The notes under the pieces: model-generated
What the model was told of the DNA's origin: nothing
Databases searched by the model: none
What the model saw: only the letters and a program-made list of their open reading frames with translations
Part shown: positions 46,163 to 58,533 of the stretch, in pieces
Layout: each line of letters begins with the position of its first letter
Position numbering within the stretch: the stretch's first letter is position 1
DNA from: Zygaena filipendulae
Lineage: Eukaryota; Arthropoda; Insecta; Lepidoptera; Zygaenidae
NCBI GenBank assembly: GCA_907165275.2
Contig: OU015670.1
Location: 4,491,501-4,555,500 of the forward strand
Direction: 5' to 3'
Length of the DNA: 64,000 nt
Position numbers and translations under genes: made by a program

Positions 46163-46452
46163 GTATATGTTACCGGCCAAACCCGATTTCAGGCTGAACT
46201 AGTTTTGCCAGATAATATGCGCCATAGACAAATGGTGACAACCATGATGATGATTGACCATTTGTATTTTTGGCGCATCGCCGGCCGCCGCCGAATCGGT
46301 TAACACCGCACCGACTACAAAGAACGACGACAAACCTAACCTAACCCGACCTTAAGAAATAAAACATAATTAAGTATGACCTATAGGCAAAACTAGTTCG
46401 GCCTAGGCAAATCTAGTTCAGCCTGGAATCGGGTTTGGCCGGTAACATATAC
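46163..46452. mobile_element. 290-bp element with 40-bp TIRs
   Basis: The first 40 nt (GTATATGTTACCGGCCAAAC onward) and the last 40 are inverted copies with one mismatch by eye. A second inner pair AACTAGTTTTGCC and GGCAAAACTAGTT adds to the arms. The middle has CCTAACCTAACCCG. No gene. Confidence 0.8.
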
Positions 46453-46746
46453 AATCATTTTATTTTACTTGAAACTGGCTGAATGCCTTACAACTATGTG
46501 AGAGTCAATGAGAAGAAAAACTGACGCAGTCGGGGAACCCCGTCAGGAACGAAGTTTCTCACGCCTTCATCGGTTTTATCAAAATATTAATTTACTTTTC
46601 TAAGTTTGTATTATACATACCTGCAGTTTCTATTATTTTAATCTCCATTACAAAACTGCCGTAATCAGATAGTATAACCCACGTATGAATTAAAACAATC
46701 ACAAAAAAGTCGCATTTAACTAACACAATGACATGATGTAAACAAG

Positions 46747-47372
46747 TGTTAAATTATTAGCATTAGTAAGGATACCTAGTAAATAAAACAAAGCCTGATC
46801 TTAACAAAACTATTCCTTTGTGTCTGTATTACCAATTATAATAAAAACTCTTTGATATAATTTGTATCAAATTATATAATAATCAAAGCCAGTATAGATA
46901 AGCAATAGGAATCTCAAAACCTGTTACGCACAAAGTAATCAAATCTCTGAAGCTAAAGTTAAGCTTGAACAGTATATTTCATGAGAACAATACAGTAATC
47001 ACAATTATTATTACAATTATTAAATAGAGCCAAAACTGTCTACCAATACTTAACTTTCGATGTTATGATGTCTTCCATCTAGGAAATCACCAGCACCACT
47101 GACTCGATCCTTTGTTGCTGCCATTATGTAAACATGTTCTCCCGCGCGTTTTTCCCGCTATCTCAAATAACATTTTATTTACTCTACAGTCTATGAATTC
47201 ACAATGTTGCCAGTTATTAAATATGAATTGGCCATGGAAATGCAATTTAAATCACTTTAATAAACATTGGTATAATTATTTAAATTAAGAATCACAATAC
47301 ATAGCATAAGAATCATAATAATATTAATCAATTTTAATATATTAGTACAGAATACCTAAATCACTATTCACA
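46747..47372 (-). repeat. LTR (3' LTR if the element is on the minus strand)
   Basis: The 626-bp terminal repeat starts TGTTAAATTATTAGC and ends CACTATTCACA in plus-strand reading. It is identical by eye to 51569-52194. Confidence 0.88.
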
Positions 47373-47599
47373 CTCGCCCATCCTGACATCTTTGCGACCC
47401 TGCAAAGTAAAAAGGTTTTGTAAAAATAATTTCACTTTATCTAAATGTAACACAAATTCGAACCATGGTTCTTTTTTTTATCCAATCCATGTTACTAAGT
47501 TCCACCAACTTCCACTTAACTTCTATCCATTATCCATAATAAGATTTTATTTTATTCCTTAATAACCAATAATATTAATAATAATATTTAGCATTGAAC

Positions 47600-48110
47600 C
47601 ATTTATCAAATATTTTATCTGCGGACTCGCTTAGGCGATTACGTAATTTTCTTCCAAGTTCCAACTGCTACTAAAGTTGCGTTAGCACAATCACTCCTTT
47701 TACCAATGATCGACTATGCCGATACCTGCTTTACTGACATTAGCGAGGAGCAGCTAAATAAACTTGAGCGCCTCCAGAATCTATGTATCCGGTTCATATT
47801 TGGTCTACGCAAATATGACCATGTCTCCGAATTTCGTACCAAACTCAAGTGGCTTCCGATTTGCCTTCGCCGGAATGCGCATGTCCTCTTCCTTCTATAT
47901 AGCATACTGTTCAATCCACCTTCCCCCAACTACCTAAAAGACCTCTTCGTATTTCAATCTTCTTCCCATAACCTGCCTGTTCGATCATCCCAGAACTTAC
48001 TTCTTATGATTCCTGCCCCTAGAACCAACTTTTATGATTATTCCTTCTCTGTATAAGCAGTCCGCTTGTGGAATTCGCTACCTGTAGAGGTGCGAATAGG
48101 CTAAATCACT
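47600..48110 (+). pseudogene. CR1-type LINE ORF2 C-terminal fragment
   Basis: The stretch encodes PTATKVALAQSLLLPMIDYA and then RLQNLCIRFIFGLRKYDHVS and WLPICLRRNAHVLFLLYSIL. It matches the C-terminal third of the intact LINE ORF2 at 15175-18135 residue by residue. A TAA interrupts at 48054-48056, just before RLWNSLPVEVR. It lies inside the LTR element. Confidence 0.85.
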
Positions 48111-48645
48111 ACCCACCTTTAAGAGCCTGGTGAAGACTTTCTACCTCACTCATGGATCGTGACTCGCTGTAGAAAATGTAACGGTGCCCCGGAAACGATA
48201 CAGCATCTCATAAGTGTCTGCACGTCAATAGTACAAAAAGATTATAAACACCGCTACGACCAGGTTGCTAAGATTATTCATCAGAAACTTGCAAGCAAAT
48301 CTAAACTGAGGACGAATGAACCAATTTCTTATTAAAAATACATACCTGACAGCGTTCTAGGGAATTCAACCCACAGGCTGTAGAGCACAATATCTGAAAG
48401 CTTACAAAATATACTGACCTCAAAACGAAATAGCAAAAAATGTGGAAATTACAGAATATTACCTTCATCCCTGTTGTACTACCACCATCTGAAATCCCTT
48501 GTCAACTGCACCAACCCTTCGCTACCCTCCAATTACCTAGGTACACTTACATTATTATGCAGAAGGCGGTAATACTAAATACATGTCGAATCGTCCGCAA
48601 ACTCCTCCAAACTGATGACCACACAACTCTTAATACTTCCACTTA
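48110..48645 (+). pseudogene. Second LINE relic: Cys-His end of a reverse transcriptase protein
   Basis: Residues CRKCNGAPETIQHLISVC and then KHRYDQVAKIIHQKLA show the C-x2-C...H...C motif and the IH-x-x-LA block found at the C-terminus of some LINE proteins. A TAA and frameshifts follow. The later MWKLQNITFIPVVL and YTYIIMQKAVILNTCRIVRK continue the same protein family. It is unrelated to the CR1 piece directly before it. Confidence 0.6.
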
Positions 48646-49029
48646 AACTAACCTCCACTTGGCTTTGGCCCGTGGTTGCCAATTAATACCGGTCTAGCTG
48701 AGAAGAATTCAAAAATCCAAATTCCCATAATAATAATAATCCACTTCACAACACACAGATAAGCGTCTTGACCCCACACTAAGCTATAAGCTTGTGTCAT
48801 GGCAACCAAGCAAACTTGGTATACCTATAGGTACTTACTACATATTATTACATATGTCCATATTACACTATAGATATAGTATATTATATATTCACGCCCA
48901 GACTGGAAAATATAATAATATAACAAAATAAAATATAAAAATACAATAATCTATACATACATAATTATAAATAAAATTTATGTGTCTGTTTGTAACTCAA
49001 AATTAACAGCTTTTTAATAAATGCATAAT

Positions 49030-49353
49030 ATGAAAATAAGTATAGTTATAATATGGCACCTACTTATATGGCTGTCTGTTCCGGGTAATCTCTAAAACGG
49101 CTGGATCGATTTTAACTGGACTTTCACTGGCAAATCGTCAAAGTCAAATCATTTATTCAAATTTGGTCCATAATATGACTCTTTTGACGTCAACATAATT
49201 ACAGTTATTATGACAACACCCATAAAACATCCACCCTTCACAGCTTCCTAGCTGATGTTATAAGGAGTAACTTGGCTACATTTATTTCCAAAAATTAGTT
49301 CCTGCGGGAACTCCGAGATCCACGCGAGCAAAATCGCGGGGCACAGCCAGTAA
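49030..49353 (-). repeat. CTAGCTGT-type repeat interrupted by a LINE tail
   Basis: A reversed copy (GGCTGTCTGTTCCGGGTAAT to CGCGGGGCACAGCCAG) is split near 49143 by a TCAAATCATTTATTCAAATT tail fragment of about 105 bp. It lies inside the LTR element. Confidence 0.55.
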
Positions 49354-49359
49354 TCAATA

Positions 49360-51568
49360 AATAAATATATAAATAAATAAATTTATTTCACACTCTTTAT
49401 CTCCATTATTTTCAACCATAATTTATAACCATTCATTATTATTCCATTATTTATAACCATTTTATTTTCAACCATATTATTTTTTATCCAATTTATCCAA
49501 TTATTCAAGTAATTCCATTTTTACCAATATTTTATTCATTTAGTCCAATTTATTCATTAATACCAGAGATCCATTTAATTATTCCATTTATTACTTTTAT
49601 ACCATTCATCACTTAGATTATCAACCACTTTTAACCATTACTTTAGTATAGGTACATCAGGTACATGACCATATATTCCAGTATTTACATTTTGTACATA
49701 ATCCATTAGTAATTAAATCCAATAATCAAAATCGCTTTAACTAGTTAACCAGCTAGTTATTCCTTACACAATTGGTAGAGTAAATTCTTTTTCCCTCAAG
49801 TACCTAGATTAAATTGACATTGAAAGAACTTTATCTGACACAACACATACATTAATTTTTAAAAAAAGTATGAATAAGGGACTGCTTCCCAACCGCCAAA
49901 CGATCAGAACCGTACCGGGAGATCGCAAGCGCACCAAACCCAAAATTAACTATCAATTCTTCTATGCTATCCACCTGACTCGTCTGTCGAGATTGTATCG
50001 GTCTCATAGTCTATTTAGAACAATTGTATGTAATCTGACTATGCTTTGACACCTTCTGGACAAGTTCTAGTTGAAGAAAAGAAAGAAGTCTATCCATTAC
50101 AAACAACCAAGGAAACAAACAAAAATGGATCTTATGTCCTTATTGGCGCCTATTAGATAATATACTGAGGTAAAGTTATACAAGTTTGCAAACTTTGTAA
50201 GTTTGGATGTAGTGGGTAGTCTCTGGTACTACTGAACAGATTCTTAAAATTCCTTTATAAAAGATACTGACACAGCACAGGAGTGACACGTACTTTCCAT
50301 TTCCAAACAAAGAATTCCTGCCGAAATATCAAAATTCACGCTGGGAAATCAGCGGGGAAACAGATATTTTAATAGGTTAGGTATGGATAAAAGTGAAATA
50401 GGCAATAAGGTAGGTACATTTTATCCGGATGTAAAGGAATTTCGCGGGTTGAATCGCGGGGGATAGTAGGCACCTAGCAGTAAAATATTACTTATCGTTG
50501 AAGGTAAATTATGATAATACTCTAAAACTGATTTTGTTCTCTATACGTATCTATTTAAGTATTATTAATGAATGTTGGCATATAATCAAAAAGAAAACTG
50601 TGACTATTGTTTTAAACAAGATTCGAATTTGAAAACTAACTTAGAGACCACACTTGAATCGCAACCTTTTAATGTGTTATACAAATGCATATTACGTTTA
50701 ATTAAATTGTTTAAATTACAGGAGGATTACAGAATAATTTCACAGAAAGTACCTTTACCTATCTATTTTCTTCAAAAGCTCAATGGTTAAATAGAGTTAC
50801 TACTGCATTAATTAACATCAAGTTAAATATTGTGTAATTCCACTACAAATTATTAAGAAAGACTTACCGCTACCACAATAACCACTAGTATACTCCGCTA
50901 CTAAGCGCACTAAAGAAGAAATGCTGTAATTGAATACCCTCGCATAATCACACATTTTTAGACTTATAAGCATTGATATTCCTATAAGAAAAATTCTCCA
51001 GGACTTCAAACCCATTTACTATGAATTCTATCGACGCCTGACCTCATAGTTTTATTGGACTACCTCCAAAACCTTTTACAAAAATATCTGATGGAAGCAA
51101 TAAGACAAGTTTTAGCGAGCAATTTCGAGTATCTAAATTAACCCGTGTAATCGATATTGTCAGGAAATGCCTCTAAAATCTTTTGTTTCTATTTATGCCA
51201 TGTAAATTCGTAAGAACGCAAAGTCTTGTGCCACAACTTAGCCAATCCAGTCAAACGTGACTGCACAGAATAACTTTTCCATCATCGTTCCAACCATGTA
51301 CCTATTGTGTAATACCGGCAATTCCGATTTCTCAAAATCGAATTCGGGAAAAATACGGGTTTAACCAAAACGTTACTGTAATATGGAGCGATCCTACCAG
51401 TATCATCCAGTTGTGAAGATTCTTTATTTCTCACGGCCCGTGGAGAAGGCGTATCTCTAGGCCGCCATGGCGCCCAGGATCTGGAAGTGATCCATGACCG
51501 TCGTTTCGTTTAACAGGACTCCGAGAATGCTTTGGCTGCTTGAATCCTTAATAATCCCACTTCTGAAA
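49360..51568. other. Noncoding interior of the LTR element
   Basis: An ACCATTTATCCAATT-like low-complexity tract covers 49400-49660. Next to the LTR at 51569, minus-strand reading gives an open stretch with ATGGATCACTTCCAGATCCT (51499-51480), closing at TAG near 51461. I do not recognise the peptide, and it could be a remnant of a leader or gag start. Confidence 0.4.
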
Positions 51569-52194
51569 TGTTAAATTATTAGCATTAGTAAGGATACCTA
51601 GTAAATAAAACAAAGCCTGATCTTAACAAAACTATTCCTTTGTGTCTGTATTACCAATTATAATAAAAACTCTTTGATATAATTTGTATCAAATTATATA
51701 ATAATCAAAGCCAGTATAGATAAGCAATAGGAATCTCAAAACCTGTTACGCACAAAGTAATCAAATCTCTGAAGCTAAAGTTAAGCTTGAACAGTATATT
51801 TCATGAGAACAATACAGTAATCACAATTATTATTACAATTATTAAATAGAGCCAAAACTGTCTACCAATACTTAACTTTCGATGTTATGATGTCTTCCAT
51901 CTAGGAAATCACCAGCACCACTGACTCGATCCTTTGTTGCTGCCATTATGTAAACATGTTCTCCCGCGCGTTTTTCCCGCTATCTCAAATAACATTTTAT
52001 TTACTCTACAGTCTATGAATTCACAATGTTGCCAGTTATTAAATATGAATTGGCCATGGAAATGCAATTTAAATCACTTTAATAAACATTGGTATAATTA
52101 TTTAAATTAAGAATCACAATACATAGCATAAGAATCATAATAATATTAATCAATTTTAATATATTAGTACAGAATACCTAAATCACTATTCACA
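51569..52194 (-). repeat. LTR (5' LTR if the element is on the minus strand)
   Basis: The second 626-bp terminal repeat, followed by the CAAG target duplication. The flanks on either side of the element belong to an older dispersed repeat, so the insertion is nested. Confidence 0.88.
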
Positions 52195-52389
52195 CAAGTA
52201 TGGCGGACGGAACCGAACGTCCCGATTTACAAAATGCACGGAGGGCGCTTTTCCCTGCCGCGACGAATGACGATGTCTGCTAAACTACCTACTAGGAACT
52301 TCGTTCCAAAAAGAAAACAAAATCGACATTTAATAAATAATGATTAGAGTTTACGTAGGTACCTATATCACACAAAAGTAAACGATCAA

Positions 52390-53120
52390 AAATCATTATA
52401 AATGCGAAAGTGAGTTTGTTTATTTGTTACGCTTTCATGGCTAAACGACTCGACCGATCATTGTCGGGTACAGAGAAGGACATAGCTGCTTTTTATTCCG
52501 GGAACTCCGAAATTAACACTAACGCGGGTGAAACCGCGAGGAACAGCTAGTTACTATTATAAATGTAAGAGTAAGTTCATTTGTTTGTTTTTTTTTTTGT
52601 TTGTTTGTTACGCTTTCATGTCTTAACTTCTCTACCGATCACCATGAAATTTTAAATACACCACTTGTCAGGGGTACAGAAAAGGACATAAGCATAGGTA
52701 AACTTATAATATCATTGGACATAGGGTACTTTTTTCCCGGAATAGGCATGTTGACTAATTTTTATTTTTTAGTCCGTCTTGTAGATTATTAAAAAATATT
52801 GGACACGTATTTTTTCTTTTTTTACGTAATCAAAAAATAATGGCGAATGATATTGAGTTGAAATTTCGCGTGACGTCACTATTCTGACAGTTTGTATGGC
52901 GGTTTTAGCGGTTAGTGACGTCACGACCCCCTCACCCTAAACTTTAATGCGCTTTGTCTCTGTATATTTTAATTTATTTGAAAAAGCAAAAAATACGTGT
53001 CTATTGTTTTTTTTATTTTCTAACTGACGGACTAATTAGAATTTTAATTTTCTAAAGTAGTCCACATCCCCATTCCCGCGGGAACCGACGCGGGTGAATC
53101 CACGGGACCAGCTTGTAGGA
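52390..53120 (-). repeat. Two CTAGCTGT-type repeats, the second split by a CRE-bearing element
   Basis: The first reversed copy covers 52390-52550. The second starts near 52555 and stops at TTTTTTCCCGGAAT (52743). It resumes after the inserted element at ATTCCCGCGGGAAC (53072) and ends near 53120. Confidence 0.75.
52745..53070 (+). mobile_element. CRE-bearing TIR element, copy 6
   Basis: The ends GGCATGTTGACTAA and TAGTCCACATCCC are clean, with both TGACGTCA sites perfect. It interrupts a CTAGCTGT-type repeat, which gives the unoccupied target directly. Confidence 0.85.
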
Positions 53121-54424
53121 AATACTGACGACCTCGATATTTGTCAAAGTTTCCATTAACCATTCACAATAATATAGGTGTTCACGTGATTTGTTCATAA
53201 TTAATTAGTGTAATATTAATAATTATAATTATAATTAATAGGTAAACAAGGAAACGTAGTGACCTTTTCATAGGGTCAGACAAAGCAATCTATTTTATCA
53301 TCTGTATAGGTTCATATACCTACGTGTATTAATTAATTCATCTATGACCAAAATAATAAAATGCATTTTAAGTTTATTTTAGACATTAAACATGTTTTAT
53401 TTTTAATTATAATTATGTAATAGTTTAATTATTTACACACGTTGATTAATATTTATCGCAATTTTTTTTTGGCTTAATTTTCTTTTAAAAATTAGACTTA
53501 CTCATCATATGGGTATTTAATGAATTTTTAAAGTCGGTGCCAAACTAAAAACAAACAGTAAAAATTCAGAACGCTGAAAATTACTATCTACGACGAATAC
53601 CAAAGTCGAGTATGTCTGAATTTTACTGCCTATCTTATCAATTAGTGCTATTAAAGTACAATACAAGGTGTTATTTTTTTGGAGTCGTTTCAATTCCCGG
53701 CTGAGGCAAGCGATTTTACAAAAATCAATAAATGCCATAATATTTGTTTTTAAACATAGAGGTAGGTATGTAATATGAAATATCGCCCAATCGATAATAA
53801 GGTCCAATTTTTCGTAACCAAGTGACATGACAATACTTACGTTCCTAGTTTTCTATAGCGTTAACGATTGGCTTAGAGGGCTGGCACTGCTGGCAGGAAT
53901 ATTTAAGAAGTACCCGTACCTCCTGATTTCCGATTAGAGAACCCTGCTTAGTGCCAACCCTCAAGGCTTTTCAACGTGACATAAATACCCACATACATCG
54001 AAACGTGACTTCTTAAACGAAAACAGCAACAAGATAACATCTAAAGAACAGCACAAAGTAAACTGTGTTTTATTTATCTAGTAATTAAATTGAGTTTAGA
54101 ATGCCAAAGCAACTCGAACAAATGCTATTTTCGAGTTTGTAAACATGTGATCTGAAACACTTTCTAGATAGTTTCTGAGCTCTGGAGATCTGATTCACTA
54201 CGATCATACCACGCAGCGTTATGACAAAACACCGCGAAAATCGTTTTTCCTCCCGCCCAACTAAGGCATAAGGAATAGCAATTTGTGATTATTTCGCAAT
54301 CTAGAGCGATTGGACATAGTGAAACAACGTCCTGTTTGTAACGATAAAATTAGTAGGTACTTTTTCCTTGATGTAAAAACTATCATCAGCCGAAAGGAAC
54401 TAATAATTATAATATTATCTACTA
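53121..54424. other. Gene-free spacer
   Basis: Apart from one end of the E-box MITE family at 53838-53890, I recognise nothing. The frame at 54310-54651 runs into a LINE tail and is not a gene. Confidence 0.45.
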
Positions 54425-54514
54425 ACAGCTGTTCCGCCGGTTTTACCCGCCAGCGTTATTTTCGGATCATTCGGGAATTTCGGGATAAAAATGCCTTATA
54501 CTTATTCTTTTCAA

Positions 54515-54655
54515 ATCAATCAAATCAAATATACTTTATTGCACACACAGTAGAAGACACAATATTTACAAAACACAGAAACATATGGATACGTACAATG
54601 AGGCGACCTATTGCTGAAAGCAATTTTTTCATAGGCAGCCTCCTCCGGTAGAAAG
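54515..54655 (-). repeat. LINE 3' tail of the 14488 family
   Basis: TCAATCAAATCAAATATACT and GGCGACCTATTGCTGAAAGC match the terminal repeats and 3' UTR block of the LINE at 14488. This is a severely 5'-truncated insertion. Confidence 0.7.
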
Positions 54656-55300
54656 AGATGTAAAAAGATGTATTTTCTGTGCCCCTGCCAACTTATACGC
54701 AAAAGTGCATGCGAATCGGTTGAAATTTTATTTTCATTTCATTAGACTCCGTGGCGACTGAACAGATTGAAAAAAATGATAGGTAAATTACATAGATAAT
54801 ATAGATAGATGGGCAATGAACCCGGTGCTTGGGATTAAAAGATTGATTGCCTATATATATCACATTTCTTTTTAATATCTTTTTTATTTTATGAACATGT
54901 TTATAAAGGTGTATACTTTCAACCCTATAAATATTTGCAGCTAATTTTACCACACCTTATAGTTATAATATATCCTGGAGGAAGCGCTATTAAACAGAAG
55001 GTGGACATTCGCATAACAAAAGCGGAGCGGAGCAACAGCTAAAAAACTCAATAATATTATTTAAAAAGAAAAGATAAACGAATTACAAGGTTCGAAGAAA
55101 GTTAACGGGTTATCACAAAGTTATTTATGAAATAGATAAATGTATGGGTGTGTTGCATACAATAACATACTTGTAATTCGCGTCAATTATGTATTATCTT
55201 CCTTGGGCCATATCAACATTACCATAAAAAATGAACTGAGCAATACATTCACAAAATTGACTACTCGCTAGAAAGAGACAAAGCGACTGGTGTTGTTTGT

Positions 55301-55816
55301 CCCTGTTTTCCAATTACAAAGCATAAATAAAAACCCGACTTAGAGCCAACCCACACGGTGCGGTGCGGTGCGGTGCGGTGCGGTGCGGTCAGGCGCCTGA
55401 GCGGCGCCGCTGTGGACTGCGGTATATTACATACAAAAATGCGTTGTGACCACACGGCGCGTTGCGGTGCGGTCCGGTGCCGCGCCGCGCTCGCATCGGA
55501 GTCGAGACGAAGCGGGGAGGGGAGTAAGCGGCTCGATGTTGTTTGTCCTGTTCTGTCACGTAGCGATGGGCATGCCTATACTCTTTTTGTCGCCGCTGCG
55601 GCGCCGCGCGGTCTGTGTAGTCGCCAGTACGGCGAAATGGCTTGTGCTGCGGCGCCGCACCGCATCGTGTGGGTTGGCGTTGGCAGTTGGCACTTATTGG
55701 CGCACAATGCCGAATTGTGCTAATGTTTTCATACTAAGTAATTGCCGTAGTTGAAACATTCAGCGTTGAGCATTATGCCGCATAATGCGCTTTGGTGCTG
55801 TAATTGGAAAACAGGG
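55301..55816. mobile_element. 516-bp GC-rich TIR element with GGTGC microsatellite
   Basis: The termini CCCTGTTTTCCAATTACA and TGTAATTGGAAAACAGGG are perfect complements over 18 bp. Inner inverted words CCAACCCACACGGTGCGG and CCGCACCGCATCGTGTGG extend the fold. GGTGC repeats about six times at 55359-55390. Long open frames here come from GC richness, not coding. Confidence 0.75.
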
Positions 55817-55819
55817 TGT

Positions 55820-57085
55820 GTTGTACGCTTATGATAATATTACGTAGGTACATAGGTAGTTAGGTACGTACAATTAAAACTTAACCTTATTACTTGAAGC
55901 TTTGAGTTCGATATACAAAACTCGGTCGATTAATTAATTATACATAGGTACATTATTATAATGTTTTCACTATTCACCGGCAGGAAGGTTTTAAAGAAAT
56001 TGTGGCAGACTTGGTTTGATTATTTCATACAATTTCACACTCTCGTCCTGTCTGCTGTTGTAAATATCTGTGGTATTCCCAATGCAATTGTGTTAGGTAT
56101 GCATTTTAAATGCTGCTTATGGCGACCGAAAATCCAAACATTGGCGACGTCGATGTAGTACATAATATAAGTTCAAACATTTTTGGCAAGGGTTAAATCA
56201 ATAAACATGTCTGCAGAGAGACGACCTGATTACTTTTATATAAGATAGGTTGGTACCTACAACAGACAATACAATACAATAAGTCAACAAGAAATAAGAT
56301 TGTATGCAAGGTCGACCACAAGGTATAATATTGAGATTTAGAGACTCTAATATCCATATTTTTGGAACGAAGTTCCTCAATGCGACATGAGATAGGAGTT
56401 AAACCGCAGAAATCGTCACGGCCGGTGCTATATACCTAATATATGCGTCATATTATATTATGTTTACCTTATGTGTGAATGTCAATGTGACTTTTTTTGA
56501 TTGTTTTAATTCATACGTGCGTTACCTACATTGTTTGATTACAACAATTTTGTAATTGAGATTCATGGAATGGAAAAATTAAATATAATATTTTGTTTAC
56601 ATATGTTTAACGATAATTGAAGAAAAGGTGTGAGGAACTTCGTTCCTGAGTCCGCCGACCGTCGTTTTTTTTTTTGACGTGTTTTTATTTATTTCTTTTT
56701 GGAACATTAGTAACAGCAGTTTTTACAATCAATGGTAAAGTAGGTAGGTAGATATAATTTTTTTTTGTTAGACATTTGATCGAAGCTCAATTCATATGTT
56801 ACATTTGAAAATCCGGAAATCCGGTTTTTAGGAAAATATAATATTTTTTAAGTTTACGTGCAGTTCAGTAAATTATCCGTCTAGTGGTCTAGTATTTCTT
56901 ATAAGTATACAAATAAAGACAGCTACATTCTACGACTATCTTTTTTTAAATTCTGATAACGACGATGTTGAGAGAGCATTGTTTGCTTTGAAATACCTAT
57001 CTTCAAAATGTTTTAGGTAGGTACGTACTACGTAGAGACCAATTGGTAGAGACACGTGCGATTGGTATGGGACTTGACGTCACAC
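55820..57085. other. Gene-free spacer
   Basis: It holds part of an older dispersed repeat (56400-56660, with TTTAATTCATACGTGCGTTA and the palindrome GGAACTTCGTTCC). The same repeat occurs at 14160-14345, and it is the target of the LTR element. No gene. Confidence 0.4.
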
Positions 57086-57090
57086 ACAAT

Positions 57091-57416
57091 GGGCATGTGG
57101 ACGAATTTTTATTTTTTAGTCCGTCTTGTAATAATCTTGTTAAAAAATATTGGACACGAATTTTTTCTTTTTTACGTAATCAAAAAATAACGGCGATATA
57201 TTGAGTTGAAATTTCATGACGTCACTATTCGGACAGCTTGTATGGCGGTTTTAGCGGTTAGTGACGTCACGACCCACTCACCCTAAACTTTAATGCGCTT
57301 TATCTCTGTACATTTTAAATTATTTGAAAAAGCAAAAAAATACGTGTCTATTGTTTTTTTATTTTCTAACTGACGGACTAATTAGAATTTTGATTTTCAA
57401 AAGTAGTCCACATCCC
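57091..57416 (+). mobile_element. CRE-bearing TIR element, copy 7
   Basis: The ends GGGCATGTGGACGAA and TAGTCCACATCCC are present, both TGACGTCA sites are perfect, and a third TGACGTCA lies 17 bp to the left of the element (57074-57081). Confidence 0.85.
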
Positions 57417-58073
57417 TATTCTACACAAGGTGTTACAAAAACGTTTAGTCATAATTATGTGAAAATCGTGATCACCCATCGCAATATTTCGGAAAGAATC
57501 TACCGAAACAAAACCACAACCAATCATTAACTCATATTTGAAACTTGAAAGATGCGTACCAAATATTGAACCAAATATAGAAGTATAGAACCAACACTAA
57601 ACTAAAATCATTGAATTTAGCGAAACAATAAAATAAACCAAGCTGGGTTTATCTATAACAACTTGTCCCTAACTGAATCTCAATAGCGATAAATTGCATT
57701 GAACGATCTCTAACTCAAACCCTGGGGCCCTTTGAATTTCCATCAAAATTTCATACATTGAATTTTCAACCTTGCAGACCATGTAACAGTAAAGTCGATA
57801 TTACAAATTTACAAATAAAAAGTTTCAATTTAAGTTTCGTGTACATCAGACTGTTTATAGAGATGGATGGTAAACCCGTGTAGGTAATCAGTTCACGACC
57901 TCAATAGTTATAATATTATTGTGACATTATTGTTTTGTTGCGAAATAAATGCGATACCTACCTAAGTAAACACATTTTTTAATTGATTAGCTGTCCCTCG
58001 CGGTAATTTCGGAGTTACCGCGGGAATTCCAGGATAAACTACCTATACCTAATTAATTATATTTTATAAATCT

Positions 58074-58533
58074 ACTAGCTGTCCCCCGCGATTTCATCCG
58101 CGGTAATTTCGGAGTTCCCGCGGAGGTTGCGGGAAAAAAGTACTCTATGTCCTTCAGTTCCCGAGGGAATTCCGGGATAAAACCTATTCTATCTTTTAAG
58201 TTGGACCATTTTATGGATGGTTACAAAATTTTATCAAAATCCGTTCAGTAGTTTCGGAGTCCATCGCGGACAAACAACGTGACACGTGATTTATATATAT
58301 TAGACTAGCTGTCCCCCGCTATTTCATCCGCGGTAATTTCGGAGTTCCCGCGGAGGTTGCGGGAAAAAAGTACTCTATGTCCTTCAGTTCCCGAGGGAAT
58401 TCCGGGATAAAAACTATCCTATCTTTTAAGTTGGACCATATTATAAATGGTTGCAAAATTTTATCAAAATCTGTTCAGTAGTTTCGGAGTCCATCGCGGA
58501 CAAACAACGTGACACGTGATTTATATATATTAG
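58074..58533 (+). repeat. Perfect-length tandem dimer of a CTAGCTGT-type repeat
   Basis: Two 230-bp units (58074-58303 and 58304-58533) lie head to tail with only a few differences by eye. A shorter fragment of the family precedes them at 57986-58050. Confidence 0.8.

Larger units (their letters stand above)
46747..52194 (-). mobile_element. Recent nonautonomous LTR retroelement, 5,448 bp
   Basis: The two direct repeats of 626 bp (46747-47372 and 51569-52194) begin TG and end CA, are identical by eye, and are flanked outside by the same CAAG (46743-46746 and 52195-52198). A purine-rich AGGATGGGCGAG abuts the inner edge at 47373-47384 on the minus strand, which suggests minus orientation. The 4.2-kb interior has no gag, protease, integrase or LTR-type reverse transcriptase. 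It holds decayed LINE pieces and low-complexity DNA instead. I could not identify the primer-binding tRNA. Confidence 0.85.

Noticed and set aside
55358..55754. Arg/Ala/Cys-rich frames in a GC-rich stretch
   Set aside because: They fall inside a TIR element with a GGTGC microsatellite, where GC richness removes stops by chance.
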